DNA of 37,303 nucleotides. It comes from a virus. The position numbers and the translations under genes are program-made. The stretch is taken from positions 1 to 37,303 of the IMG/VR virus record IMGVR_UViG_3300033150_001386; one strand, given 5' to 3'. The notes under the pieces were generated by a model. The model worked only from the letters and a program-made list of their open reading frames with translations. It had not been told where the DNA came from and did not search any database. Numbering within the stretch: the first letter of the stretch is position 1; the number at the start of each line of letters is the position of its first letter. Positions 23,286-31,203 of this stretch are shown piece after piece.

Positions 23286-24260
23286 ATGGGTGTGTACTAC
23301 CAAGGGTCGAACGTGGCTCAGCTTTTCTACACTTCTGAGAGGGAAGTTGTTACGATTTACCCGCGATTTCTGGTAGATGACGCTGACTTTAGCATATCAG
23401 CTCTCACAAAGGTTGAAGACGTTTTCAGATTTTTGGACGAGAGCAAGTGTAAACGGCTTGTCGTTGCAAGACACTACGCACTTGGCGACTTGTTGCTTTT
23501 GATTCCTGTGCTTCGACTTCTCAAAACGAAGCTTTACTACCCACATATCACACTTGTTACGCATCCACGCTTTGTGGAACACTACATACTCAAAACACTC
23601 GGCAAAGGGGTCTATGATGCTTTCGCGACTGATGACGCCTTGGCACGGAATCAAGTTAAGTACGACGTTGGTGTGCATCTATCTGGTGTGCTGGAACGTG
23701 ACCACACACAAGAGCCGTACCAGACAACTCATCGAGTACAGATTTTCCTCGACTGGTTTGGGCTCGACGAGAGTGTAAGTTGGGAGACAGAGCTTTCATG
23801 GAAGAAAAGTGACTACGTTGTACTGCAGACTGGAGGAAGCCATAGACACAAAGAGTTGCCAATTGAAACACGTGAGCACCTCGTGAAGAGACTGCAGAAG
23901 GAGAAGCTGAAGGTGAGGTGTGTGGGCAATGGACATTGGGTAAGCGATGAGAAGTTTCTCAATCTGATCGGTTCGGCGAGATGTCTTATCACTATGGACA
24001 GTGCTCCTTTGTGGATTTCACACTTTACAAAGACGCCGACGGTGCTCATACTCGGCCCTACTCGACACACTGAACGACTGACGATGCATCCACTCTACAG
24101 TAAGGGCAAAGCCGCTTTCGTTGCGTTGAACGAGGAGATTGGATGTGAGAGTTGTTTCGAACGTATCGGGAAGTGCGGAGGAAGGATTGACTGCTTCAAT
24201 GTTGATAAGGGACTCGTCGTGCGGCGAGTTTTGGACGCAGTAAGGAGAGTGACAGCATGA
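23286..24260 (+). CDS. Glycosyltransferase, GT9-like (heptosyltransferase fold)
   Basis: A 324-residue GT-B enzyme. The N-terminal RHYALGDLLLLIPVLRLLK matches the GD-x-x-x-x-P-x-L motif of ADP-heptose:LPS heptosyltransferases, and the C-terminal ITMDSAPLWISH and TVLILGPTRH segments match the second GT9 half, with Cys clusters (CESC, CGGRIDC) near the end. The sugar donor is unknown. ATG 23286 has GAGGTG upstream. Its N-terminal 30 residues weakly resemble the N-terminal module of the next gene (Q-x-x-Y and a later V-x-x-x-P). The stop overlaps the next start. Confidence 0.85.
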   Translation: MGVYYQGSNVAQLFYTSEREVVTIYPRFLVDDADFSISALTKVEDVFRFLDESKCKRLVVARHYALGDLLLLIPVLRLLKTKLYYPHITLVTHPRFVEHYILKTLGKGVYDAFATDDALARNQVKYDVGVHLSGVLERDHTQEPYQTTHRVQIFLDWFGLDESVSWETELSWKKSDYVVLQTGGSHRHKELPIETREHLVKRLQKEKLKVRCVGNGHWVSDEKFLNLIGSARCLITMDSAPLWISHFTKTPTVLILGPTRHTERLTMHPLYSKGKAAFVALNEEIGCESCFERIGKCGGRIDCFNVDKGLVVRRVLDAVRRVTA

Positions 24261-27067
24261 AAGACCCGCTTTTCGGCCCCGGTTCTGTCTTCTTGCTGAA
24301 GAAGCATTTTGAGGTGCCGATAAATGACACTGGTGTTGATCAGATTTTTTACGACTCTCAACGTAACCCTGTTGTTGTACGCCCCGGTGAGCCGATGTAT
24401 CAGAAACTGCGCCAACAGTTCAAGCTGTCTGACTACTTTATCAGCAGTGATCTGTGGGAGGCACAACGCAAGTTGGAAGAGATGCGGAGGAAATGGGGGT
24501 GCAGTGGAAAGAAGCTCAAGCTTGCATTGCGTAATGACGCACCTGGAATCGGCGATATGGTGATGGCGACTTGCATTCCGAAAGCGTTCAAAGAGGCGTT
24601 CGGAAAAGATGTCATCATAACCGTCTTCACAACGGACACGCTGAAGGAAGTGCTTTATGGGAATCCCTACATCGATGAAGTCTCAACAAGACTTCAAGAC
24701 TGCACATCAGCCGCGTTTGATTTGCTCTTAAACGTCAACGAGATGGAGTTGAAATGCGAACCTCGTTGGCATGAGGTCGGTCTGAAGCATAAGCGGAATC
24801 GAACAGCTGTCTTGCTGAGTGAGCTGGGGTTGTGGCTTATCAACAAGACGCCTGTCTATGTTGTAAGTGAGAAGGAGAAGAAGTGGGCAAAGAGACAGCT
24901 TGCGCAGCGAAAGCTGCTTCACAAATCCCCAATAGTAGGAGTGAGCTTGTGCTCTTCTGCCAAAGCCCGAACCTATGCTCACATAGCGGAAGTCGTCAAA
25001 CTGTTGAAGAAGAAAGGGTACAGTGTTGTACTTCTGGACGAGAAAGACTCCGAAGGACGATACGTCTACTCAATCCGGGAAGTGGCAGCCCTCATCAATG
25101 AGTGCGATGTGGTTGTCGCTCCCGACTCAGCGTTACTCCACATTGCTGGTGCACTCAAGAAGAGAATTGTGGGACTTTTTGGGCATACTGACGGGCGTAT
25201 CTTTTGCGAAGACTATGAGAAGGCGTCGGTGCTTCAGGGAACGTGTCCGCTGAAGCGACGGAGCGAGCCGTGTTGGTGGAAGCTGGAGTGTGTGGAGGGT
25301 GGTAAGACGTATCGAGAGCGAAGCAACTTTGGATTTGTGTCGTGTTTGTCGAACATCAAGCCGAACGAAGTTGTCAAGACGGTTGAGAAGCAGCTTCGAG
25401 AGCCAAGTCGGATACTCATCGCGCTTCTAACGTACAACAATCTTGTGATGACAAAGAAAGCATACGAGTCGATTCGCTCTTGGCACAACTACGACGTGTT
25501 CGTGATTGACAATAAGAGCACAGACGGTACAACGAAGTGGCTGAAAGAAATAGGGGTTGAATTTGTGTCAAAGAAGTCGTCTGTGGCTGAAGCTCAAAAC
25601 ATCGCGATCAAGAAGGCGCTGGAAGGTGATTACGACTTTCTTCTGCTTCTAAACAACGATCTGGTGCTAAGAGCAGATTACATCGATGAGATAGTAGCTG
25701 AGGCGAAGGCTACTGGGGCACAGGCGATGGCGGGGACTGTTCTCGCCAAGACACCTCCGTGGGATGTTGATGAGGCGATCGAGTTTGAGAAAGGACACAA
25801 CGAAGAAGTGGTCGATTTGATAGCAGGCGACTTTTCGGCGACTCTCCTCTCTCGGGAGTGTCTTGAGAAGGTTGGGTTTTTTGACGAGCAGTTTACGCCT
25901 CGTTACATTGAAGACAATGACTACATTCTGCGGTTACGACTTGGAGGCGGAAAGTTCTTACGCACTTCTTCCGCTCAGTACTACCACTGTCTTGGGGCTG
26001 TCATACGTACGCTGGAAGATGAGAAAAAGTTGCATGAAGAGCGTTGGAACAAGAACATCGCCAAGTTTGAAGCAAAGTGGGGCATCCATCCACACTCTCC
26101 TCAGGTGCTCCAGCGACTTGGGTTGGAGTGGTTTAGTCGAGTTCGCGGCGTTAAGGTGATAGACGCTATAGAGGAAGCGTTGGGAGGAGGAAAGAGCGGT
26201 CGTATTTTAGTACAGCGCTCAATGGGAGGCTATGGAGATATTATCTTCTCTACTGTTATCGGTAGAGCTTTGAAGGAGCGATATAAAGAGCGGGTGCATA
26301 TACACTATTCTGTTCCTCAAGAGTTCGTCCCTTTGTTGCGTTCCTATCCTTACATCGACTCCGCGTCTTCTGTTGAAGAAACTGTAGGGAGCTTCCTTTT
26401 TACGATCGACATCACGGATTTGGAGTTTCGCGTCGAGCTTCAAGAAATAAGCAAGCACGGAGAGGTGAAAACACCGCGTTCCAAAATTTACCTCGATGTC
26501 TTGGGAGTCGAGGGAGACATCAAGCCTGAGTATTTCCCCACCAAAGAAGAACTTCAGTGGGCAGAAAATGAGTGGGGAGAAAGCGATGGCGCACATCGTG
26601 TAGTCGTCGTTCTGAAGGGTAGCAACAAGCTGAAGGAGTGGCCGGGTATGCCCAAAGTCGTAGAACGGCTCAGAAGCTCTGGTCAGAACGTAAAGGTGCT
26701 GGATGAAGGCGGGAAGTATGCCCACACTTTCAGAGAGGCGTGCGCTCTTGTAGCCAGGGCGGATGTAGTCATATCGCCAGACAGCGGCATATCCAACGCA
26801 GCTGCGGCTCTGAACGTTCCGACTGTCACTATCTTCAGCAATAGGAACGGCAAGGTCTTTGCCAAGATGTTCGAAAGTATGATTCCTGTCCAGGGCAGCT
26901 GTCCGTACTTGGAAGAGGGTTACTGCGACTTTAAGGTGCCGTGTTTCGGCACTGGCCCGCATAGAGCCAAGGAGAACATTGATATCCCTATGTGCTTGAA
27001 GGGATTGTCCGTAGATAGAGTCTACTCAGAGGCGCAGAAAGTGCTTCACAGCGAGGTGAACAAATGA
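24257..27067 (+). CDS. Trimodular glycosyltransferase GT9 - GT2 - GT9
   Basis: A 936-residue protein with three glycosyltransferase modules. Residues about 1-55 are a small N-terminal module shared with the 32313 gene. Residues about 85-380 are GT9-like (APGIGDMVMATCIPKAF; VAPDSALLHIAGAL). Residues about 385-640 are GT2, with ALLTYNN, the acceptor-nucleotide segment VIDNKSTDG, and NND near 466 in the DXD position. Residues about 647-936 are a second GT9-like unit (SMGGYGDIIFSTVIG; ISPDSGISNAAAAL). The architecture would allow one protein to add several sugars in order. Its donors and acceptor are unknown; virion protein or host surface glycan are both possible. It starts by overlapping the previous stop. 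Confidence 0.87.
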   Translation: MKDPLFGPGSVFLLKKHFEVPINDTGVDQIFYDSQRNPVVVRPGEPMYQKLRQQFKLSDYFISSDLWEAQRKLEEMRRKWGCSGKKLKLALRNDAPGIGDMVMATCIPKAFKEAFGKDVIITVFTTDTLKEVLYGNPYIDEVSTRLQDCTSAAFDLLLNVNEMELKCEPRWHEVGLKHKRNRTAVLLSELGLWLINKTPVYVVSEKEKKWAKRQLAQRKLLHKSPIVGVSLCSSAKARTYAHIAEVVKLLKKKGYSVVLLDEKDSEGRYVYSIREVAALINECDVVVAPDSALLHIAGALKKRIVGLFGHTDGRIFCEDYEKASVLQGTCPLKRRSEPCWWKLECVEGGKTYRERSNFGFVSCLSNIKPNEVVKTVEKQLREPSRILIALLTYNNLVMTKKAYESIRSWHNYDVFVIDNKSTDGTTKWLKEIGVEFVSKKSSVAEAQNIAIKKALEGDYDFLLLLNNDLVLRADYIDEIVAEAKATGAQAMAGTVLAKTPPWDVDEAIEFEKGHNEEVVDLIAGDFSATLLSRECLEKVGFFDEQFTPRYIEDNDYILRLRLGGGKFLRTSSAQYYHCLGAVIRTLEDEKKLHEERWNKNIAKFEAKWGIHPHSPQVLQRLGLEWFSRVRGVKVIDAIEEALGGGKSGRILVQRSMGGYGDIIFSTVIGRALKERYKERVHIHYSVPQEFVPLLRSYPYIDSASSVEETVGSFLFTIDITDLEFRVELQEISKHGEVKTPRSKIYLDVLGVEGDIKPEYFPTKEELQWAENEWGESDGAHRVVVVLKGSNKLKEWPGMPKVVERLRSSGQNVKVLDEGGKYAHTFREACALVARADVVISPDSGISNAAAALNVPTVTIFSNRNGKVFAKMFESMIPVQGSCPYLEEGYCDFKVPCFGTGPHRAKENIDIPMCLKGLSVDRVYSEAQKVLHSEVNK

Positions 27068-27663
27068 CGAAGAAAGTGCCTCCTCCGCCCACCTTTTCGG
27101 AGATGGGGATGGACAGAGTGGAGAACGAGTTCTTCAAATTCAAGAATTTTATGGATGAAGTGGGCGAGGAGTTTTTCTTGGTGGCGGGCGTGTGCTTGGG
27201 GCTTGTAAGAGACGGTGGACTGATTGAGTATGACAAGGATTTCGATATTGGGGTGATGAACGAGGGGAGCTTGTACGCGATAGCGCAAGCGGCACGATCA
27301 TTTGCTTACTACGAGGAGATTCATATCACAGAGTGGGAGAAAGGAAAGATTTGCTGGCTGAAGAAGCGTCTCGGTGAGTATGTTTTGCCGATCGAAATAA
27401 TAGCGCATTACGAGAGAGGCGAGTACATTTACTACAATCGAGACCTCGGACCGACGTGGAGGTACAGAAAAGGCAGAGTGGTCTATAACAAAAGGCTGTT
27501 CGATGCCTTTGAGAAAGTCAGCTTTAGGGGCGTCGATTTTAACGTCCCCTCTCCGGTTGCTGAATATCTGACTGCTTTCTTCGGTGACGATTGGGAGACG
27601 CCGAGGAAGTACACTGATTGGAGATATAACTGCAAGAATTTGTACAAGGGCTGGTGGGTGTGA
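27064..27663 (+). CDS. LicD/fukutin-like nucleotidyltransferase-fold protein
   Basis: A 199-residue protein with the LicD pattern: VAGVCLGLVRDGGLIEYDKD followed by FDIGV near residues 41-65, where the Asp residues bind metal, and the C-terminal PVAEYLTAFFGDDWETP segment. LicD enzymes transfer phosphocholine or related groups to cell-surface glycans, and fukutin relatives transfer ribitol phosphate. A TagD-like cytidylyltransferase encoded 1.1 kb downstream would make a matching CDP-activated donor. It overlaps the stop of the preceding gene and has GAGGTGA upstream. Confidence 0.84.
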   Translation: MTKKVPPPPTFSEMGMDRVENEFFKFKNFMDEVGEEFFLVAGVCLGLVRDGGLIEYDKDFDIGVMNEGSLYAIAQAARSFAYYEEIHITEWEKGKICWLKKRLGEYVLPIEIIAHYERGEYIYYNRDLGPTWRYRKGRVVYNKRLFDAFEKVSFRGVDFNVPSPVAEYLTAFFGDDWETPRKYTDWRYNCKNLYKGWWV

Positions 27664-28328
27664 AGAAGGTTGTCTTAATTGCAGGTGCTTCACGCGGAAT
27701 CGGTAGACATCTGTCTGAGTTTCTGCGGAAAGATTTTTTGGTCGGAGTGTGCAGTAGAACCTCGAAACGGGCAGATTGTGATGACTTTTTCTCTCGAAAG
27801 TGCGATTTGACGAAGCGTGGCGATGCGAAATTGCTGATCGACGCTGCGTTAGAGAAGTTCGGTCGGGTAGATGCAGTGATTTACAACGCGGGACTGATGC
27901 TTTACGACGATTTGCTTCATGCAAAGGAAAAGGACCTCGATGCAACCTACGAAATTACTGTGAAGGGATATCTGTTCCTCTGCCAAGAAGTTCTCCCCGT
28001 AATGAGGATGCAGGGGCACGGTCATATCATAAATATTTCATCAACTCGGGGAATCACCGTCGCTCCAAACAAAGGCGTTTACTCAGCTATGAAGCGAGCC
28101 GCAACGTCTTTGACGGATTCTGTGCGGATAGAGAATGCGCAGTACGGAATCAAAGCCACGTCGGTTCATTTTGGGATCGTCGATACTGATTCAAGTCGAG
28201 AAAGATACGGAGACGAGCTGCGGAGACTGAATCCTGTCAGCTTGGAATGCGTGCTTGAGACGATCAGGTTTTTGCTGTTATTCGAGGAGGTTCGCATCGA
28301 CTCGTTGATTGTCGGAGGCAAGCTTTGA
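27660..28328 (+). CDS. Short-chain dehydrogenase/reductase
   Basis: A 222-residue SDR with the cofactor loop GASRGIG near residue 9, the NAG motif near 80, Ser in NISSTRG near 125, and the catalytic YSAMK near 141-145. GTG 27660 is preferred because AAGGG is 9 bases upstream; GTG 27654 is an alternative two codons earlier. It overlaps the licD-like stop. The likely role is oxidoreduction of a sugar or polyol for the surface-glycan path. Confidence 0.88.
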   Translation: MKKVVLIAGASRGIGRHLSEFLRKDFLVGVCSRTSKRADCDDFFSRKCDLTKRGDAKLLIDAALEKFGRVDAVIYNAGLMLYDDLLHAKEKDLDATYEITVKGYLFLCQEVLPVMRMQGHGHIINISSTRGITVAPNKGVYSAMKRAATSLTDSVRIENAQYGIKATSVHFGIVDTDSSRERYGDELRRLNPVSLECVLETIRFLLLFEEVRIDSLIVGGKL

Positions 28329-28819
28329 ACAAGTTGGAGATAAACCCGAAGAGCGATCTGGTGTTCGACTTGAAAGTCAGGGAGATGTGCAGGTCTTGCA
28401 AACGGTACGGGCAGAAAGCGACTTGTCCGCCACACATTGAGTCGGTCGGGTACTACGAGAAGTTGCTCTCTCAATTTGCGCACGGTGTTCTTTACTTCGA
28501 GAAATTCACCCTAACTGACGACGACTTCGCGAGGTGGAGAGAATTGGGAGCGGAGAGCAGTTTGAAGATGCACAGAGAGATTCTGTCAGAAAGAGACAGA
28601 TTGCTTAACGAAGGGCATTATTTCGTTGTGGGATTTGGCGCTGGTTCGTGCAAGTTGTGCGACAAGTGTACAATCCCTTGCAGTGCTCCCCAGAAATCTC
28701 TAGTTCCTCTTGAAGGAGCTGGAGTCGATGTGGTGAAAACTCTGAAGCGGTTCAACACTGAACTAAAATTCCCTGTCAGAGAACGTTTTTACAGGGTGGG
28801 AGCGCTATTCTATGACTAA
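28325..28819 (+). CDS. DUF2284-like metal-binding protein
   Basis: A 164-residue protein with CRSCKRYGQKATCPPH at about 21-36 and GAGSCKLCDKC near 105-115, matching the predicted metal-binding DUF2284 family. Start TTG 28325 overlaps the SDR stop and has GGAGG at 28314-28318. Members are often found beside redox or corrinoid enzymes in bacteria, so its presence in a phage glycan cluster is unusual. It might bind an Fe-S cluster or a corrinoid and support the radical SAM step at 31204; this is only a guess from context. Confidence 0.75.
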   Translation: MNKLEINPKSDLVFDLKVREMCRSCKRYGQKATCPPHIESVGYYEKLLSQFAHGVLYFEKFTLTDDDFARWRELGAESSLKMHREILSERDRLLNEGHYFVVGFGAGSCKLCDKCTIPCSAPQKSLVPLEGAGVDVVKTLKRFNTELKFPVRERFYRVGALFYD

Positions 28820-29240
28820 AAAGAAGATTGTTTACGCTCAGGGTACATGGGATTTGTTCCACATTGGGCACGTGAACATACTGCAGAGAGCTCGCAAGAT
28901 GGCAACCAGATTGATCGTCGGCGTGAACACGGATGAGTCTGTGAAGAAGTATAAGGGCAGCTATCCCGTAATTCCCTATCAAGATCGTGTGGCGATGTTG
29001 GAGGCTTGTCGATTCGTGGATGAAGTGATAGAGAGCGATTTGAGCTTCAATGTTGCCGTCTTGAAGGAGCGCGCAGTCGACATCATTGTTTTGGGCAGTG
29101 ACTGGGAGGGCAAGTATCTGGCTGGAAAAGAGGAGGCTCAAGAAGAGGGCATTGAGGTTGTGTATTTCCCGTATACCGAGGGCGTCAGTACGACCGAAAT
29201 CAAGAACAAGATCAAAAGAAGCTGGCGATGGAGGGAATGA
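28812..29240 (+). CDS. TagD-like cytidylyltransferase
   Basis: A 142-residue nucleotidyltransferase with the GTWDLFHIGHVNIL segment containing the HxGH motif near residues 17-20, and the second signature YTEGVSTTEIKNKI near 119-132. It closely follows glycerol-3-phosphate cytidylyltransferase (TagD) and related enzymes that make CDP-glycerol, CDP-ethanolamine or similar donors. It overlaps the preceding gene by 8 bases. It is likely to supply a CDP-linked donor for the LicD-like protein. Confidence 0.9.
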   Translation: MTKKKIVYAQGTWDLFHIGHVNILQRARKMATRLIVGVNTDESVKKYKGSYPVIPYQDRVAMLEACRFVDEVIESDLSFNVAVLKERAVDIIVLGSDWEGKYLAGKEEAQEEGIEVVYFPYTEGVSTTEIKNKIKRSWRWRE

Positions 29241-30166
29241 TGAGAGTGTTCGTGACTGGTGGTGCAGGCTTTGTGGGGAGTGTGCTTGTGCCGATGATGC
29301 TTGACAGGGGTTGGAGAGTGCGCGTGTACGACAACTTGTTGTACGGCGTTCGGGGACTCTTGTCGTGCTTCCTTCGAAAAGACTTTGAGTTGGTGAAGGG
29401 AGACGTGCGAAATAAGAAGCAACTGCAAAAAGCGGTCGAGGGGTGTGACGCAGTTGTGCATTTGGCGGCGCTTGTGGGATACCCTGTCTGTAAGAAGGAT
29501 GAGAACGCCGCAGTAACGACCAACGTTGGAGGAACAGTTGCGTTGTGCGAAGCCCTCGATGAGAAGACTCCTCTCGTTTTTGCTTCGACAGGAAGTTGTT
29601 ACGGCAATCTTGAGGGCGTGTGCAAAGAGGAGCTTCCGCTCAAACCTTTGACGATCTACGGACAGACGAAGGCTCTTGCAGAAGAGGCAGTGATGCAGCG
29701 AAACAACTACGTCATCTACAGATTCGCTACGGGATACGGCGTATCTTCTCGATTGAGGCTTGATCTGCTTATCAACGACTTCTGCTACAAAGCTGTAAGA
29801 GAGCACAATCTCATTGTGTATGAAAGACACTTTCAGCGCACATTCATACACGTGCAGGATATGGCTAGAGCCTTCATGTTTGCGCTTGAAAACTTTGACA
29901 GAATGAAGGGCGAAGTGTACAACGTAGGCTCTGAGGACATGAATCTGACAAAGCAGTATGTCGCAGAGTTCATCAGGGAGAGAGTCCCTTTCTATCTGCA
30001 CTACGCTGATGTTGGGCACGATGAGGATAGGCGTGATTATGCAGTGTCTTACAAGAAGATTCGCGAAGTTGGATGGAGCGCGAAAACCACGCTTGAAGAG
30101 GGAGTTGAACAATTGATCAACCTCTTCAGAGTTTTCAGAGTCGAACATGATTACACCAATGTGTAA
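29240..30166 (+). CDS. NAD-dependent sugar epimerase/dehydratase
   Basis: A 308-residue extended SDR with GGAGFVGS near residue 7 (GxxGxxG), the HLAALVGYP strand, Ser in STGSCYGN, and the catalytic YGQTK near 139-143. ATG 29240 is chosen for its spacing from GGAGGG at 29230-29235; ATG 29237 is also possible. It probably acts on an NDP-sugar; epimerase, dehydratase or reductase activity cannot be told apart by eye. Its stop is followed by a 26-base gap before the next gene. Confidence 0.88.
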   Translation: MRVFVTGGAGFVGSVLVPMMLDRGWRVRVYDNLLYGVRGLLSCFLRKDFELVKGDVRNKKQLQKAVEGCDAVVHLAALVGYPVCKKDENAAVTTNVGGTVALCEALDEKTPLVFASTGSCYGNLEGVCKEELPLKPLTIYGQTKALAEEAVMQRNNYVIYRFATGYGVSSRLRLDLLINDFCYKAVREHNLIVYERHFQRTFIHVQDMARAFMFALENFDRMKGEVYNVGSEDMNLTKQYVAEFIRERVPFYLHYADVGHDEDRRDYAVSYKKIREVGWSAKTTLEEGVEQLINLFRVFRVEHDYTNV

Positions 30167-30192
30167 TTCTAATAAGCGTTTGAGGTGAGAGC

Positions 30193-31125
30193 ATGTTGAA
30201 ACTTGAAGACAAACATGTCTTGGTGACTGGCGGTTCTGGCTTTTTGGGCAGACAGATCGTCGAGAAACTGCGTAAGCGGGGAACGAGAGTTTCCGTCGTA
30301 CGAAAGCGCGTCTTCGATTTGACGAGTCCGAATCAAGCCTTGATGTGCATGTCTTCTTTTAAGCCGGATGTCGTCATACATTGTGCGGCTTTCTATGGAG
30401 GGCTGGGCATCAACAGGAAGTACCCAGGGCAGATTTACTACGAGAATCTGTTGATGGGGGCCAACGTAATCGAAGCGTGCCGTCAGCATGACGTTGAGAA
30501 GTTTGTGGGAGTCGGGACTGCATGTTCCTATCCCGGCTATCTGGAAGGGGAGTTGAGGGAGGAGGATTTGTGGGGCGGCCCCTGTCATGAGTCCGTCAGA
30601 TGCTACGGTATGACGAAGAAGATGATGCAAATTCAGTGTGAAGCTTACAACAAGCAGTGGGGCTTTAACGGGATTCACCTTCTTTTGGCGAATCTCTATG
30701 GAGAGTGGGACTCCTACAACCCCGAACGTTCGCATGTAGTGGCGGCACTGATACGTAAGTTTGTCGAAGCGAAGATGAACAACGCAAGTGAAGTTGTTGT
30801 CTGGGGTACGGGAAAGCCTATTCGCGAATTTCTGTATGTTGGTGATGCCGCTGACGCTATAATAGAAGCGACACGATGCTACGACGACGTTCGCCCGCTC
30901 AATGTCGGCACTGGGGTCGGTACGTCGATAAGAGAGCTTGTAGAACTTATCTGCGAACTTTCTGGCTTTAAAGGGAAAGTTGTTTGGGACTCGTCAAAAC
31001 CTGATGGGCAGGCGAAGAAAGTGTTCGATGTTTCGAGGATCACGTCGCTTTTCTGGAAGCCCAAGACGACTGTTCGATGTTTCGAGGATCACGTCGCTTT
31101 TCTGGAAGCCCAAGACGACCCTTAG
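30193..31125 (+). CDS. GDP-L-fucose synthase-like reductase, C-terminus altered by a frameshifting duplication
   Basis: A 310-residue extended SDR with GGSGFLGR near 14, an AAFYGGLGINRKYPGQ segment, VGTACSYPGYLEGE and catalytic YGMTK, the pattern of GDP-4-keto-6-deoxymannose epimerase-reductase (Fcl). A perfect 49-bp tandem repeat (31022-31070, 31071-31119) near the end shifts the frame by one. Removing one copy restores a 316-residue protein ending at 31192 with the family-typical end LRQGLQKTIRWFEQN. As the sequence stands, the last 23 residues are replaced by 17 unrelated ones. The catalytic core is intact, but the lost end normally helps fold the substrate domain, so activity is doubtful. 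A sequencing or assembly error is possible. Confidence 0.86.
   Translation: MLKLEDKHVLVTGGSGFLGRQIVEKLRKRGTRVSVVRKRVFDLTSPNQALMCMSSFKPDVVIHCAAFYGGLGINRKYPGQIYYENLLMGANVIEACRQHDVEKFVGVGTACSYPGYLEGELREEDLWGGPCHESVRCYGMTKKMMQIQCEAYNKQWGFNGIHLLLANLYGEWDSYNPERSHVVAALIRKFVEAKMNNASEVVVWGTGKPIREFLYVGDAADAIIEATRCYDDVRPLNVGTGVGTSIRELVELICELSGFKGKVVWDSSKPDGQAKKVFDVSRITSLFWKPKTTVRCFEDHVAFLEAQDDP
31022..31119. repeat. 49-bp perfect tandem duplication
   Basis: Bases 31022-31070 and 31071-31119 are identical, beginning TGTTCGATGTTTCG and ending CCCAAGACGAC. The unit is not a multiple of three. The sequence after the second copy continues the ancestral reading frame to a stop at 31192, 11 bases before the next ATG, which is normal spacing in this operon. 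A recent slippage event is therefore likely. Confidence 0.95.
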
Positions 31126-31203
31126 ACAGGGACTTCAAAAGACGATTCGTTGGTTCGAGCAGAACTACGAGCAGGCGATCGAGAGATGGTGAGGGAGGAG
31201 TGA

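Noticed and set aside
29138-30148. A 336-codon frame on the - strand opposite the epimerase gene
   Set aside because: It is antisense to a clear extended SDR and shows the His/Ser/Arg-rich composition of a shadow frame.
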